Source: Photobacterium sanguinicancri
GTDB taxonomy: Bacteria; Pseudomonadota; Gammaproteobacteria; Enterobacterales; Vibrionaceae
Assembly (NCBI RefSeq): GCF_024346675.1
Contig: NZ_AP024851.1
Coordinates: 1,736,001 to 1,800,000, forward strand
Length of the DNA stretch: 64,000 nt
Direction: 5' to 3'
Shown here: piece by piece, positions 1-8,949 of the stretch
Numbering within the stretch: position 1 is the stretch's first letter
How the letters are laid out: every line of letters starts with the position of its first letter
Program-made: the position numbers and the translations under genes
Notes under the pieces: model-generated
Seen by the model: only the letters and a program-made list of their open reading frames with translations
Told to the model about the DNA's origin: nothing
Databases searched by the model: none

Positions 1-1865
1 TCATCGGCTTTATTGAGGTAACTAACGGTATTTGAGTGTTCGGCGAAATCAACAATAGGCCCAATATCGGAAACATCACTCAGCATGATAATAGCGGCTT
101 GTTGCTGATTGGCTAATTTACCTAACCATAAGAAACGGAGCGGCTCAGACACTGGCGAATGGATGAATTGCTCAACTGTTAATGGGCTAAAGTCATGATC
201 AAACGTAGCTTGCCCTGCTGTCGGTAGTGCTTGAGCAAGCGCAGTAGCTTGTTGTTGGTAAAGCTGCTTAATCAAATCATAATTTTGCTGCTGGGTGTTT
301 TCTGACGGCAGGTATTGGCTAATACTCTGAAAGCCCTTTAAGACACCTTGTTGCTTAAATTTGGTGAGCGTGCCAGAAACCGACTCTAGGTTTTGTAACA
401 ACTGCTGCTGATCGTTGGCTGTCACAACTAACATTTGCTGGCTACTGCTTAGCCCCGTGATGGCTTTAATGGTGTCTTCTTGTTGTTTTAAATCTTGTGG
501 TAGTGCTTGTAGCTGGCGAATATCATCGTTGTATTCAACATGATAAAGGCCAACGAGAGCAAGGCTGAGCAAAGCAGCGGGCATACACTTTCTAAATAGT
601 GGCTGTTGCCATAGGGCTAACCACGCGTGCATCGTCTGAGTTAATGGCAGTGGTCGGGATTGACTCGGTTTAGCGGCTAAGACGGGATACCAGCACACTA
701 CGGTTGCATAGGCTGCAATTAGGCCAATGGCTGAGAAAAGTGATAACTGCTGTAGCCCTGGAAAGGGCGCAATCAACATGCCAAGGTAACCAATTAGGCT
801 GGTAATCAGTCCCAGCGTAATGGCAGTAAAAATCTGTTTTAAGCCTTTATTCGCATTCCAACGTTCACCAGCGGCAAGGCGATCGGTTAAAAAGTGGAAC
901 GCGTAGTCGATAGAAACGCCGATTAAGCTAGCGCCAAAGACAAGGCTGAATAGGTGCACCTTACCAAAAATCGCCACGGTGCCGACGAACGCGGCAAGCA
1001 AACCACAACCAATCGATAACAGTGCTAATGCCAACGGCAATGGGCTGCGATACACCAGTAATAGCAATAAAATTACGCCGACTAGCGAGCCAACCCCGAT
1101 GGTACTGATTTCACTTTTGGCACTTTCTGTACCGTGTTCTGCATAGAAAACAACGCCTGTATGCAGTAACTCAATATCAAAAGTATCGCGTATGCCTTGT
1201 TCTATATTCAATAGTTCAGGCAATTGTTGTTGTAAGCGATAACTGTAAGGTGAATCGGCTAAATCCGCGCTGATCAACACATACTGCTTGCCTTGATATT
1301 TCGTCGTAAGGTAACCGTTGCTTAACGAGAAGTTGCCAGTTTGCTTGGTGAGTTGGCTTAAGTAATCACGAAATAACAAGAAAGGATCGCTGGCTAATTC
1401 TTGGCCAGTGACACCTGAAAATGGATTATAGAGCGATTGAATCACGAACTGTGTTTGTTGCTCAGGGTGCTGTGTTAACCGTGTTTTTTGTTCTGTCGTT
1501 AACAGTTGAAAGCGGTTCGGGAAATACAACTCACCCCATGCCTGTTGCGTGTCCACGGGCACTTTAGCGGTGATTTTGGCAAATAAAGGCGAGGTTTGTA
1601 ATTCGCTGTCAAAGGCATCAGCCGCGGCTAACATTTGGTCTGCATCATTACTGCCAATCAAGAAAATGACTTTGTTGCTCATGCTATTGGCAACGTGATC
1701 AAAGGCTTGCTGGGCAATAGGATCTTGGCGGTTTTCAGGTAGTAACGCCAGTATGTTGGTCTCGATAGGGTTACTACGCTGGAAAAAAAGCTGTTGCCCT
1801 AATGCAACAGCCAATAACAGCATGACACACAGCCAAGCGAGTGCCAGTTTAGAGTTGGAAAGCAC
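1..1865 (-). CDS. apeM: MMPL-family exporter of the aryl-polyene cluster (ApeM), 3' end cut by window edge
   Basis: This is an open frame of about 621 codons that runs off the left edge, so the C-terminus is missing. A GTG start at 1865 is chosen because it keeps the first membrane segment (LALAWLCVMLLLAVAL) intact; the next ATG (1823) falls inside that segment. It overlaps the end of the LolA-like gene by 17 bp. The frame shows a large periplasmic domain after TM1, then a block of membrane helices containing GVSIDYAFHFLTDR, typical of MMPL/RND-type lipid exporters. In APE clusters this protein is thought to move the polyene lipid toward the outer membrane together with the LolA-like protein. 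The family call is secure; the substrate is inferred from context. Confidence 0.85.
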   Translation of the reverse strand, partial: MLSNSKLALAWLCVMLLLAVALGQQLFFQRSNPIETNILALLPENRQDPIAQQAFDHVANSMSNKVIFLIGSNDADQMLAAADAFDSELQTSPLFAKITAKVPVDTQQAWGELYFPNRFQLLTTEQKTRLTQHPEQQTQFVIQSLYNPFSGVTGQELASDPFLLFRDYLSQLTKQTGNFSLSNGYLTTKYQGKQYVLISADLADSPYSYRLQQQLPELLNIEQGIRDTFDIELLHTGVVFYAEHGTESAKSEISTIGVGSLVGVILLLLLVYRSPLPLALALLSIGCGLLAAFVGTVAIFGKVHLFSLVFGASLIGVSIDYAFHFLTDRLAAGERWNANKGLKQIFTAITLGLITSLIGYLGMLIAPFPGLQQLSLFSAIGLIAAYATVVCWYPVLAAKPSQSRPLPLTQTMHAWLALWQQPLFRKCMPAALLSLALVGLYHVEYNDDIRQLQALPQDLKQQEDTIKAITGLSSSQQMLVVTANDQQQLLQNLESVSGTLTKFKQQGVLKGFQSISQYLPSENTQQQNYDLIKQLYQQQATALAQALPTAGQATFDHDFSPLTVEQFIHSPVSEPLRFLWLGKLANQQQAAIIMLSDVSDIGPIVDFAEHSNTVSYLNKAD

Positions 1866-2568
1866 GTTGTTCTTCTGCACTTAATGCCGCCGGCGTTGTA
1901 CGTTGATGAGAAAAATCGATCAGGGTGTTATCACCGCGAACTTCATTAAGGCGAAGCTGATTGATGTGTTGATCGCCATTAATGGTGATATCGCGAAAAA
2001 CTGCGTTGAGCGGGGCTGATGTTGGCACTAATACCAATTGCCATCCGTTGCCTTGTTCGCTCAATGTGAGGTCAAACTGCTCCATCAATTGGGTGGTATC
2101 ACCTTTGAACAATGATAAAAAGACATGACTGAAGTAAAACACCATAGGGTTATCACTGGCAGACATAACCTGCGCGGGCTGATCGCCAAACTGTTGGCTG
2201 AGTTTGTCCGCGGTGAGCGTGAGCTTCACTGGAAATGGTGCGGTCTGTTGCCACAATAATCCTTGCTGCTGAGTTAGCAAAAACTGCCCTTGAGAGATCA
2301 GCGGTTGGCTGAACATTTCCATGGTGCGAGTTTGGGTAAAATCACCGCGCACCAAGCGATGCTCTGCTAACTGTTGTTGCAGTTCCGACAGTGTGATTGT
2401 CTGCGCCTTAGCTACTTGACCACTAGCTACTTGAGCATTGTCTACTTGATCATCAGCTGCTTGGACATTGGCTGTAAGGGCGAATAAACCCATACAGCCT
2501 AAAAGGTAGATCGGAGCAAGCTTACGCTTACTGATCTGTCCTGTCTTATTACTCAGTTTTACCAGCAT
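1849..2568 (-). CDS. apeL: LolA-like outer-membrane lipid carrier (ApeL)
   Basis: A periplasmic LolA-fold protein of 239 residues. The ATG at 2568 is preferred over an upstream in-frame start because GAGG sits 7 bases before it and an N-terminal signal segment (YLLGCMGLFALTANVQA) follows. The mature part contains LRGDFTQTR-like and GLLWQQTAPFP segments, as in LolA-related carriers. It overlaps the thioesterase gene by 20 bp and the exporter gene by 17 bp, so translation is probably coupled. Just after the signal peptide there are 5-residue repeats (QVDNA, QVASG, QVAKA). The role, carrying the aryl-polyene lipid across the periplasm, is inferred from the neighbouring MMPL exporter. Confidence 0.85.
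   Translation of the reverse strand: MLVKLSNKTGQISKRKLAPIYLLGCMGLFALTANVQAADDQVDNAQVASGQVAKAQTITLSELQQQLAEHRLVRGDFTQTRTMEMFSQPLISQGQFLLTQQQGLLWQQTAPFPVKLTLTADKLSQQFGDQPAQVMSASDNPMVFYFSHVFLSLFKGDTTQLMEQFDLTLSEQGNGWQLVLVPTSAPLNAVFRDITINGDQHINQLRLNEVRGDNTLIDFSHQRTTPAALSAEEQRAFQL
2404..2463. repeat. 15-bp tandem repeat, 4 units, inside apeL
   Basis: Four head-to-tail 15-bp units occur at 2404-2418, 2419-2433, 2434-2448 and 2449-2463, each ending in the plus-strand string (C/G)TACTTG or CTGCTTG. On the coding strand they encode pentapeptides beginning QV or QA immediately downstream of the predicted signal-peptide cleavage site. Because the unit length is a multiple of three, copy-number change would only lengthen or shorten a linker. 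Confidence 0.8.
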
Positions 2569-2989
2569 GGTAAGCCTCAACTTTGTCGGTAAACACAGTC
2601 GGCGAGACATAACACATATCTCCACCGTCGATGTGTACTGCGACTTGCATCGTGTGTGCTTTGGTTAAACGTTGCCCGCTATCAAGGTCGAAAATAACGT
2701 AATCGACCCGTAATCGGTTTTCCCACTCAGTCAGCGTCGCGGTGACGCGAATCGCATGGTTGAAGGGTAATGGTTTAACGTACTTAACGCGGGTGTCGAT
2801 GATCGGCCACACATAGCCAGAAGCCTGCATTTCCCGATAGCTATAGCCAATTTTCGCCATCAGAGCATGGCGTGCCTCTTCAAAATAGCGGAAGTAATTA
2901 CCGTGGTAGATTACACCCATTGGATCTGCGTCTTGAAAGGAGGTGACAATCGTCACCTCGGCAGTCAAGGGCTGTACAATCTTGGTCAT
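2549..2989 (-). CDS. apeK: Acyl-CoA/ACP thioesterase, hotdog fold (ApeK)
   Basis: A 4-hydroxybenzoyl-CoA-thioesterase-like protein of 146 residues. The N-terminal motif DADPMGVIYHGNYFRYFEEAR carries the catalytic Asp and the Gly-x-x-x-His segment typical of the YbgC/4HBT family. The ATG at 2989 has AAAGGA 8 bases upstream. In APE clusters this thioesterase is thought to release or edit ACP-bound polyene intermediates. It sits 18 bp after the ammonia-lyase gene and overlaps the LolA-like gene. Family assignment is firm; the exact substrate is inferred. Confidence 0.88.
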   Translation of the reverse strand: MTKIVQPLTAEVTIVTSFQDADPMGVIYHGNYFRYFEEARHALMAKIGYSYREMQASGYVWPIIDTRVKYVKPLPFNHAIRVTATLTEWENRLRVDYVIFDLDSGQRLTKAHTMQVAVHIDGGDMCYVSPTVFTDKVEAYHAGKTE

Positions 2990-3007
2990 CGACAGCGTCC
3001 TTTAAAA

Positions 3008-4540
3008 TTAATATAGCGACCAGTGTTGTTGCTGGATCATCGCAATAAACTTACGTAAGTCACCTTCTAGCGGGCGATCCTCAATCACGGGTTCAAAATC
3101 ATTCAACACTGCAGCCGCCATCGCTTTTAGTGCTGGGCTGAAGTGATTGTCATCTAACTCGTTATGTTTTTTACGCAGCTCAAGCGCTTGAGTTGCTGCT
3201 AATAGCGAGGCCGCTGCAACTTGTTCGGTGAGTTGCAGTACGCGTAGGCAGTCACGTGAAGCAATGGTGCCCATGCTGACTTTATCTTGGTTGTGGCACT
3301 CGGTTGAACGAGAGAACACACTCGCAGGCATGGTGTGTTTCAATGCTTCTGCTGTCCATGCTGAAATACCAATCTGTACCGCTTTGAAGCCATGATTAAT
3401 TGGCTTACGTTCGCCTTCTGCACCCGTTAGGTTAAACGGTAAGCCATTGTTGAACTTGTAATCCATTAACTGTGCCATTTGGCGATCAAGCAGATCGGCA
3501 AGGTTCGCGACAGCTGTTTTCAGTGTATCCATTGCCATCGCAATATGGCCACCGTAGAAGTGTCCACCGTGCAGTACGCGCTCGTTGTCACCATCAATGA
3601 TTGGGTTATCGTTCGCACTATTAAGTTCGTTTTCGATCATCTGGCGTAGCCAAGGTAGGCTGTCTTGCAGCACACCAATAACGTGTGGTGCGCAACGCAG
3701 TGAGTAACGATCTTGTAGGCGGTCACTGTTACGAGGTGGGCGCTCTGATTGTAGATCCGAACGTAACCACGATGCGATCTGCTGCTGACCTGGGTGAGGT
3801 TTTACGGCGAATAATGCTTCATCAAAGTGGAAGTCATTACCGTGCATGCCTACAGAAACCATTGCAGTAATACGCGTCGACAACTGCGCCAGATATTCTG
3901 CACGTTTATAGGCAATACAAGCCAATGCCGTCATTACCGAGGTGCCGTTCATCAATGCTAAACCTTCTTTGGGCTTTAGCTTGATAGGGTTGATACCTAA
4001 CTCTTTGAAGACTTCGGCGGTTGGGCGAATTTCACCTTTGTATAAGACTTCGCGCTCACCAATGAGTGCAGCAGCAAGGTAAGACAGTGGCGTTAAGTCG
4101 CCACTTGCGCCAACAGAACCTTCTTGTGGAATACGCGGCGCGATGTCTTTGTTAACCAAAGTCACGATTTGATTAAGTAGGTCGTGACTAACACCAGAAA
4201 CACCTTGTGCAAGCGAACACAAGCGAGTGGCTAATACGGCGCGTGCTTGTTGTTTATCTAAGTCTTCGCCTAAACCACAGCCGTGAAAACGAGTTAGATT
4301 GAGCGGTAATTCATCGACTAAATCAGTCGGTATCGCAACAGTACATGAATCACCGTAGCCCGTTGTTACACCGTAAATCACCCCTTCTTCTTTGAGCAAT
4401 CGCTCCAGAAAAGCGACACCGCGGTCAATCTTGTCATTAAAAGCAGCAGAGTTGTTGAGTTCTGCGTTTGCGCCATTAGAGATCGCAACCACGTCTTCAA
4501 TCGTTAAGCGCTCTGCGCCAAAGGTTATTGTCTTATTCAT
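3008..4540 (-). CDS. MIO-type aromatic amino acid ammonia-lyase (HAL/TAL/PAL family)
   Basis: A 510-residue aromatic ammonia-lyase. The triad A145-S146-G147 (within GSVGASGDLTPLS) forms the MIO electrophile, and Tyr56 in YGVTTGYG matches the inner-loop catalytic tyrosine. C-terminal GTIASRDCLR and LTEQVAAASLL also fit the family. Annotation pipelines may call it hutH, but no other hut gene is nearby and it lies between ApeJ and ApeK, so it more likely deaminates tyrosine or phenylalanine to the cinnamate-type starter for the polyene. The residue pair aligned to the substrate-selectivity position appears to be F85-H86, differing from the pairs known for HAL (Ser-His), TAL (His-Leu) and PAL (Phe-Leu). 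Lyase family is certain; substrate is not settled. Confidence 0.88.
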   Translation of the reverse strand: MNKTITFGAERLTIEDVVAISNGANAELNNSAAFNDKIDRGVAFLERLLKEEGVIYGVTTGYGDSCTVAIPTDLVDELPLNLTRFHGCGLGEDLDKQQARAVLATRLCSLAQGVSGVSHDLLNQIVTLVNKDIAPRIPQEGSVGASGDLTPLSYLAAALIGEREVLYKGEIRPTAEVFKELGINPIKLKPKEGLALMNGTSVMTALACIAYKRAEYLAQLSTRITAMVSVGMHGNDFHFDEALFAVKPHPGQQQIASWLRSDLQSERPPRNSDRLQDRYSLRCAPHVIGVLQDSLPWLRQMIENELNSANDNPIIDGDNERVLHGGHFYGGHIAMAMDTLKTAVANLADLLDRQMAQLMDYKFNNGLPFNLTGAEGERKPINHGFKAVQIGISAWTAEALKHTMPASVFSRSTECHNQDKVSMGTIASRDCLRVLQLTEQVAAASLLAATQALELRKKHNELDDNHFSPALKAMAAAVLNDFEPVIEDRPLEGDLRKFIAMIQQQHWSLY

Positions 4541-4545
4541 AAAAT

Positions 4546-6261
4546 TTAGTCTTTTTTATTACTTAACTGCCAAAAGTTGAAAAAGTTGTACCATTGAAGC
4601 GGTGCTTTCATTGTGTAGTGCTCAAGTCGCTCGGCATAGCGAGTAACGGCACTTTGTAATGCTTCGGTACGGTTTTTTCGTGGCAGCGTCAGCTGTTTAG
4701 AAAATAGTTCAAAATACACGTCGAAATGGGGTGTTGCTTGCTGTTCGTCTCGTAAACCAAACAGGAGGTAAACTGGGGCTTTTAACACGCTTGCAAGCAT
4801 GAACGGCCCTTGTGGGAAGGGGGCGGGTTTGCCTAAAAAGTCGGCCCAGATTGAGCGTTGTTCTTTGGTGACCGATGTGCGATCGCCCACAATCACGACC
4901 CACTCACCTTGTTCGAGTTTTTGTTGTAATAATATGGCAGTATCTGGCCCCAGAGAGCTGACTTGAATTAAGTTCAGTTCTGAATCTGGGTTGACTGCTT
5001 TCATTACTGAGTTAAAGCGTTCTGCGTGTTCAGTAAACACTAACGCGTTAATTTTAATGCTTTTATAATCACGGCTCAGTGCGCGACATAATTCTAAGTT
5101 GCCCAAATGTGAGCCTAGAATGATAATCCCTTGTTTACTTTCAGTCAGTTCCGCAAGGTGCTCACTACCATGTAAGGTGATGTTTTGGGTACTTAAATCC
5201 CCACGCCATCCCGCCAGTTTATCAAGCATGGTATGACCAAACGATAACAGGTGTTGGTAGCTGTTAAAGGGCGTTGGTAATGGCTGATTATTATCGTGAG
5301 CATATTGGCTCACTTGTGCCAAAAAGTGTTCAGACTCTTTACGAGCACTTGCACCTATGAGGTAGTAGTAACCAATCACAGCCTTGAGTAAAGCTGCAAA
5401 TACACGACGACCAAAGATTGAATACACCCACATCAGCAGTTTGATGCCAATCACGGTGCCGCGCTCTTTTTGCTTAGACCAATGGATATTTGTGGTTGTC
5501 TCTTGATCCTTGAGTAAGGCTTTTTTCTGTTTATTGCGCTTTAGTAACCGTGGGATGCGTGGCAGCATGCCAAAGAATAAACGCGTGTGCATCGCACTAA
5601 TTTTTACGTTGTCCCACAGGACGTCGAAATGTGATAAGCCGTCTTCTGGGTAAATTACCTTGGTCTCGACAAAACGAATATCACAGCCATCCCAGTACAT
5701 ACGAACTAAGATTTCAGTGTCGAAATCCATCCGCTGACCGATAGTGTTACGTGACAATACTTTGATGGTTGGCCCGATAGGATAAGCACGAAAGCCACAC
5801 ATGCTGTCTTTAATACTCATCGACAATGTTTCTATCCAGACCCAAACATGGGTGGCGTAACGGCCATATAACCGAGATTTCGGTACCGATTCATCGTATA
5901 CCGGGCAACCTGAAATAACCGCCGTCGGATGAGAATGTGCTTCATCAATAAGTTTAGGTAAGGCATCCAGATCGTGCTGACCATCAGCATCTATTTGAAT
6001 CGCATGGCTAAAGCTTTGACGAAACGCTTCTTCAAACCCCGCAATAACAGCCCCGCCTTTGCCTTGGTTGTTCGCTAACGTGATGACAGTGACAAGGGCT
6101 CGCTGGGCCTGTTCTGCCAAAATCGTTTGAGTTTCATCATTGCTGCCATCATCAACAATGATCACGGGGTAACCATATTTCGCTAATGCATCGACAACCG
6201 CAGGAACGGTTTTGCCATGGTTATAGCAGGGGATCAGAAAGCAAGGGCGGAAAGTCGTCAT
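4546..6261 (-). CDS. apeJ: Glycosyltransferase family 2 - LpxL-type acyltransferase fusion (ApeJ)
   Basis: A 571-residue two-domain protein. Residues about 5-235 are a GT2 glycosyltransferase: PCYNHGKTVP at the start, VDDGSNDET, and the DxD metal site D91-A-D93. Residues about 300-560 resemble lauroyl/myristoyl acyltransferases (LpxL/HtrB), with the HX4E catalytic pair H385/E390 in GSHLGNLEL and a VVIGDR-like segment. Basic residues near 240-265 lie before a possible membrane-associated helix around 280-300. The role is probably to attach a sugar and an acyl chain to build the lipid anchor of the pigment. It is 3 bp from apeI and 5 bp from the lyase gene, so clearly in one operon. Confidence 0.88.
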   Translation of the reverse strand: MTTFRPCFLIPCYNHGKTVPAVVDALAKYGYPVIIVDDGSNDETQTILAEQAQRALVTVITLANNQGKGGAVIAGFEEAFRQSFSHAIQIDADGQHDLDALPKLIDEAHSHPTAVISGCPVYDESVPKSRLYGRYATHVWVWIETLSMSIKDSMCGFRAYPIGPTIKVLSRNTIGQRMDFDTEILVRMYWDGCDIRFVETKVIYPEDGLSHFDVLWDNVKISAMHTRLFFGMLPRIPRLLKRNKQKKALLKDQETTTNIHWSKQKERGTVIGIKLLMWVYSIFGRRVFAALLKAVIGYYYLIGASARKESEHFLAQVSQYAHDNNQPLPTPFNSYQHLLSFGHTMLDKLAGWRGDLSTQNITLHGSEHLAELTESKQGIIILGSHLGNLELCRALSRDYKSIKINALVFTEHAERFNSVMKAVNPDSELNLIQVSSLGPDTAILLQQKLEQGEWVVIVGDRTSVTKEQRSIWADFLGKPAPFPQGPFMLASVLKAPVYLLFGLRDEQQATPHFDVYFELFSKQLTLPRKNRTEALQSAVTRYAERLEHYTMKAPLQWYNFFNFWQLSNKKD

Positions 6262-6264
6262 GCT

Positions 6265-6612
6265 TTAATACCCTAACTTAATGCGGCCTGATGAGTGTGT
6301 ACCTGCGTCAGACAGGTAGCTGAAGTACAACTTTTGCTTATCTTCAACCCATTCCAGTTTGAGTGTTATCACCATGTCTGGGGTGATAGGCTCTTGGAAC
6401 TTAATCACTTCCATCCCTGCAAACTTAGGGGCAGCTTGTAATAGTTGCTGACCGTAGTAGGTTGCCCAATCAATCTGACTTACACCCGGAAGAAGAGGAA
6501 ACTGCGCAAAGTGGCCGGTAAAGTCGAGAATATCCGCATCGACACGTAGCGTTAACGTCGCATGATGATCGGTGATCGCTTGCTCGATGATGGTTGGCTT
6601 TCGTTTTGTCAT
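6265..6612 (-). CDS. apeI: Hotdog-fold 3-hydroxyacyl-ACP dehydratase (ApeI)
   Basis: A small FabZ/FabA-like dehydratase of 115 residues. The motif TGHFAQFPLLPGVSQIDW contains the catalytic His34 and the PGV turn of hotdog dehydratases. It would remove water from 3-hydroxyacyl-ACP during polyene chain extension, acting with the other APE dehydratase expected outside the window. An 89-bp gap separates it from apeH, the second largest gap in this minus-strand run. No strong ribosome-binding site is visible before the ATG. Confidence 0.87.
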   Translation of the reverse strand: MTKRKPTIIEQAITDHHATLTLRVDADILDFTGHFAQFPLLPGVSQIDWATYYGQQLLQAAPKFAGMEVIKFQEPITPDMVITLKLEWVEDKQKLYFSYLSDAGTHSSGRIKLGY

Positions 6613-6701
6613 TGTTATTTATCGCTGCTTTATTACGTGGTTGCTTACTGAGTGTAGCGGGTAGAAACAACCACTTGTTGAAATAAGCACATGGCTAACG
6701 G

Positions 6702-8075
6702 TTAGTCTGAAAATAGCGTGACAAGCGCTTGGAATTGGCGTTTACCTTGACTATTTATCGGTATTTCATCCGTGGCACGAAAGCGACGAGGAATACCCAC
6801 AGGCTCTAACCATTGTCGTAGTTGCTGACGAATTGCTAGCCATAACTTTCCTTTTCCCATTTCAGCGAGTGCTGTTTGACCCGCAGGCGTTAGGGTTATC
6901 ACCGCGCCTAACACTAGGCGATGGCCTTCATCGAGAGGCAATACTGCTGCTTCATCAATCCAAGCGAGTTGACTTAAACGTTGTTCAACATCTACTAATG
7001 AAATACGTTTCTCTTCGATTTTGACGATACGATCAGCACGACCTTTTAGCTGAAATTGGTTATTCGGCAAGAGTTCACATTGGTCGCTGGTTTGGTACCA
7101 AGTGTCGGCATCAATAAACGGCGATTGTAAGCGTAGGCATTGCTCTGCATTCAACATGACCTGGTGGCAGGGAAATAGCTGCCATGGGGTTGTTGTTTCA
7201 TGCTGTTGGCGGTAGCCAATCCCGCCTGTTTCAGTACTGCCAAATACTTCTACAGGCAAACACGAAAATAGTCGTTCGCTTTGTTGCGCCGCTGAATGGG
7301 GCAATGGCCCACCAGAGGAGAATATTTGGCGGTAAGGTGATGTCGCTGTCATATCAGCTAGGCGTTTTAAGAGAGCAGGGCTACTGATCAAGATGGTATC
7401 GGCAGATGCCTGTGCCATGACTTGTTCTGGATACGTTAAATCCTGACGAGCAAAAGCACGGCCACTGCATAACGGCCACAGTATGCGAAAGAGCAATCCG
7501 TAAATATGCTGGTGGGAAACCGTACTGGTTATTTTTGCCTCGAGTAACTGCTCGCCCCAAAGAGATTCCAGCACATCAATTTCTGTTGCAATGCCTGATA
7601 ATGATTTTTCGATGGCTTTTGGCGTACCGCTTGAACCAGAGGTAAAAAGGGTGAGCTTCAAAGCATCTAAATCAAGAGCTTGAAATTCTGATGTATTGAA
7701 CTTTGTATTTGCATCGCCTGTAAAAGGAAGAGCCAATGAGGGGATACCTACAATGGTCGCGACTGCATCATCGTGCAATAGAATTTCAAACTGTTCAGCA
7801 AGCTCTGCTAAAGCGGCTGGCTGATGATTACCCGGCAAAATAATATGTTTGCTGCTGTGCGATAAAGCCATAAAGGCAACCGCAAAGTAGTAACTGTCAG
7901 CAAAGCACAAGGCCCAACGTAATTGGGGCTGAGTATTGAGGTAAGTGGTTAACTCACTCACATCACGCTGAAATTGCTGCCACTGGGTATCATCTTGAAA
8001 AGCGACTAGCGATTCAGGCAGACGCTTGGTAAGCATCACATTCGCTAGCGAGGTATAGGAAATGGTCTGTATCAT
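6702..8075 (-). CDS. apeH: Acyl/aryl-AMP ligase (ApeH)
   Basis: An ANL-superfamily adenylating enzyme of 457 residues, shorter than typical acyl-CoA synthetases of 500-550. The A3 loop LTLFTSGSSGTPK is at about 141-153, A5 is VFGSTETGG, the hinge region contains GRADRIVKIEEKR, and the likely A10 lysine is K445 in SQGKRQFQ. In APE pathways ApeH activates the aryl starter acid and loads it on an ACP. That fits the ammonia-lyase in the same operon, which could supply the acid. The ATG is preceded by GAGG at a good distance. Confidence 0.88.
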   Translation of the reverse strand: MIQTISYTSLANVMLTKRLPESLVAFQDDTQWQQFQRDVSELTTYLNTQPQLRWALCFADSYYFAVAFMALSHSSKHIILPGNHQPAALAELAEQFEILLHDDAVATIVGIPSLALPFTGDANTKFNTSEFQALDLDALKLTLFTSGSSGTPKAIEKSLSGIATEIDVLESLWGEQLLEAKITSTVSHQHIYGLLFRILWPLCSGRAFARQDLTYPEQVMAQASADTILISSPALLKRLADMTATSPYRQIFSSGGPLPHSAAQQSERLFSCLPVEVFGSTETGGIGYRQQHETTTPWQLFPCHQVMLNAEQCLRLQSPFIDADTWYQTSDQCELLPNNQFQLKGRADRIVKIEEKRISLVDVEQRLSQLAWIDEAAVLPLDEGHRLVLGAVITLTPAGQTALAEMGKGKLWLAIRQQLRQWLEPVGIPRRFRATDEIPINSQGKRQFQALVTLFSD

Positions 8076-8086
8076 GGCTGCCTCTT

Positions 8087-8686
8087 TTACCTGCTTTTCT
8101 TTTCGTCTTGCTGCTGGTCATTTTTTTGCGTCACATCTTCTCGCACAAAGAAGCGAACAATGAATTCAGCGATAAATAAAGTGCCAGCGGCTAAGTAGCT
8201 AATTAAGCCATTGTAAAGTGTCCATACCGCTAACGGTTGAAAACAGGTGTATAGCGCAATTGAGCCATTAACGACAAAAAACGCACACCACACTTTCGTT
8301 ACTTTGCGGGTGTACCGTACTCCACTGGCGGGTAAATCTGGTTCTTGAAGGCGAGCTAAACGCTCGACTAGGGTTTCTTTTTGCCACAAGCTCATACCGA
8401 ACAGGCCTAGCATCAGTGTATTGACAACGACAGGGTAAAAAGTAAACCACCCTTCTTGTTGAAATACAGTGCCGAGTAAGGTGAGTACAATACCTGTCGC
8501 GCCGCTTAGCCAAGCAACGTATCTGAGTTCTCGTAACCGAGTTTGGTTTCCAGCGATAATGCGAAGCAAAAATAAAAACGCTAGCAGCCCGGCTACAACC
8601 CCAAGCCCCCATCGGCTAAGGCCATAGTAAACTGCTAGCGGATAAGCTAATAAAGCAATCGCTGACAGAGCCGTCAGCGCGCGCAT
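8087..8686 (-). CDS. apeG: Polytopic membrane protein of the APE cluster (ApeG, COG4648-like)
   Basis: A hydrophobic protein of 199 residues with about six predicted membrane segments (from LTALSAIALLAYPLAVYY to YLAAGTLFIAEFIVRFF) and a polar tail rich in K, Q and D. The ATG overlaps the apeF stop by one base (TAATG), implying coupled translation. A membrane protein of this size is a constant member of APE clusters but its biochemical role is not established. No catalytic motif is recognised. Confidence 0.75.
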   Translation of the reverse strand: MRALTALSAIALLAYPLAVYYGLSRWGLGVVAGLLAFLFLLRIIAGNQTRLRELRYVAWLSGATGIVLTLLGTVFQQEGWFTFYPVVVNTLMLGLFGMSLWQKETLVERLARLQEPDLPASGVRYTRKVTKVWCAFFVVNGSIALYTCFQPLAVWTLYNGLISYLAAGTLFIAEFIVRFFVREDVTQKNDQQQDEKKSR

Positions 8687-8943
8687 TAGCTTTCCTTCAG
8701 TAGTTCAATTACAGCATCAACAACGTCATTCACGCTGCGTACTGATTTGAACTCTTCAGGCTTAATTTTTTTGCCAGTGAGATTTTGTAGGTGCACTACA
8801 AGATCGACTGCATCGATGCTGTCTAGGTCTAACTCTTGATAAAGTTGCGCTTCTGGCGTGATGTCAGCAGCATCAATCTCAAACAACTCAACCAGTGCAT
8901 TGCGCACTTGCTCAAATACTTCGTTACGGTTTACGTCGGTCAT
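8686..8943 (-). CDS. apeF: Acyl carrier protein (ApeF)
   Basis: An 85-residue acidic carrier protein. The motif LDLDSIDAVDL carries the phosphopantetheine attachment serine, S42. It should hold either the starter or the growing polyene chain as a thioester. It lies 6 bp after the second ACP gene, and APE systems typically use two ACPs. The pair differ clearly in sequence, suggesting distinct partners. No phosphopantetheinyl transferase is encoded in the visible part of the cluster. Confidence 0.9.
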   Translation of the reverse strand: MTDVNRNEVFEQVRNALVELFEIDAADITPEAQLYQELDLDSIDAVDLVVHLQNLTGKKIKPEEFKSVRSVNDVVDAVIELLKES

Positions 8944-8949
8944 AATGAA

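Noticed and set aside
3008..4540. Histidine utilisation gene hutH
   Set aside because: No other hut genes are adjacent, the selectivity pair is not Ser-His, and it lies within the APE operon.
8268..8612. 114-codon minus-strand open frame
   Set aside because: It is an out-of-frame shadow within apeG, which has clear membrane segments and tight operon spacing.
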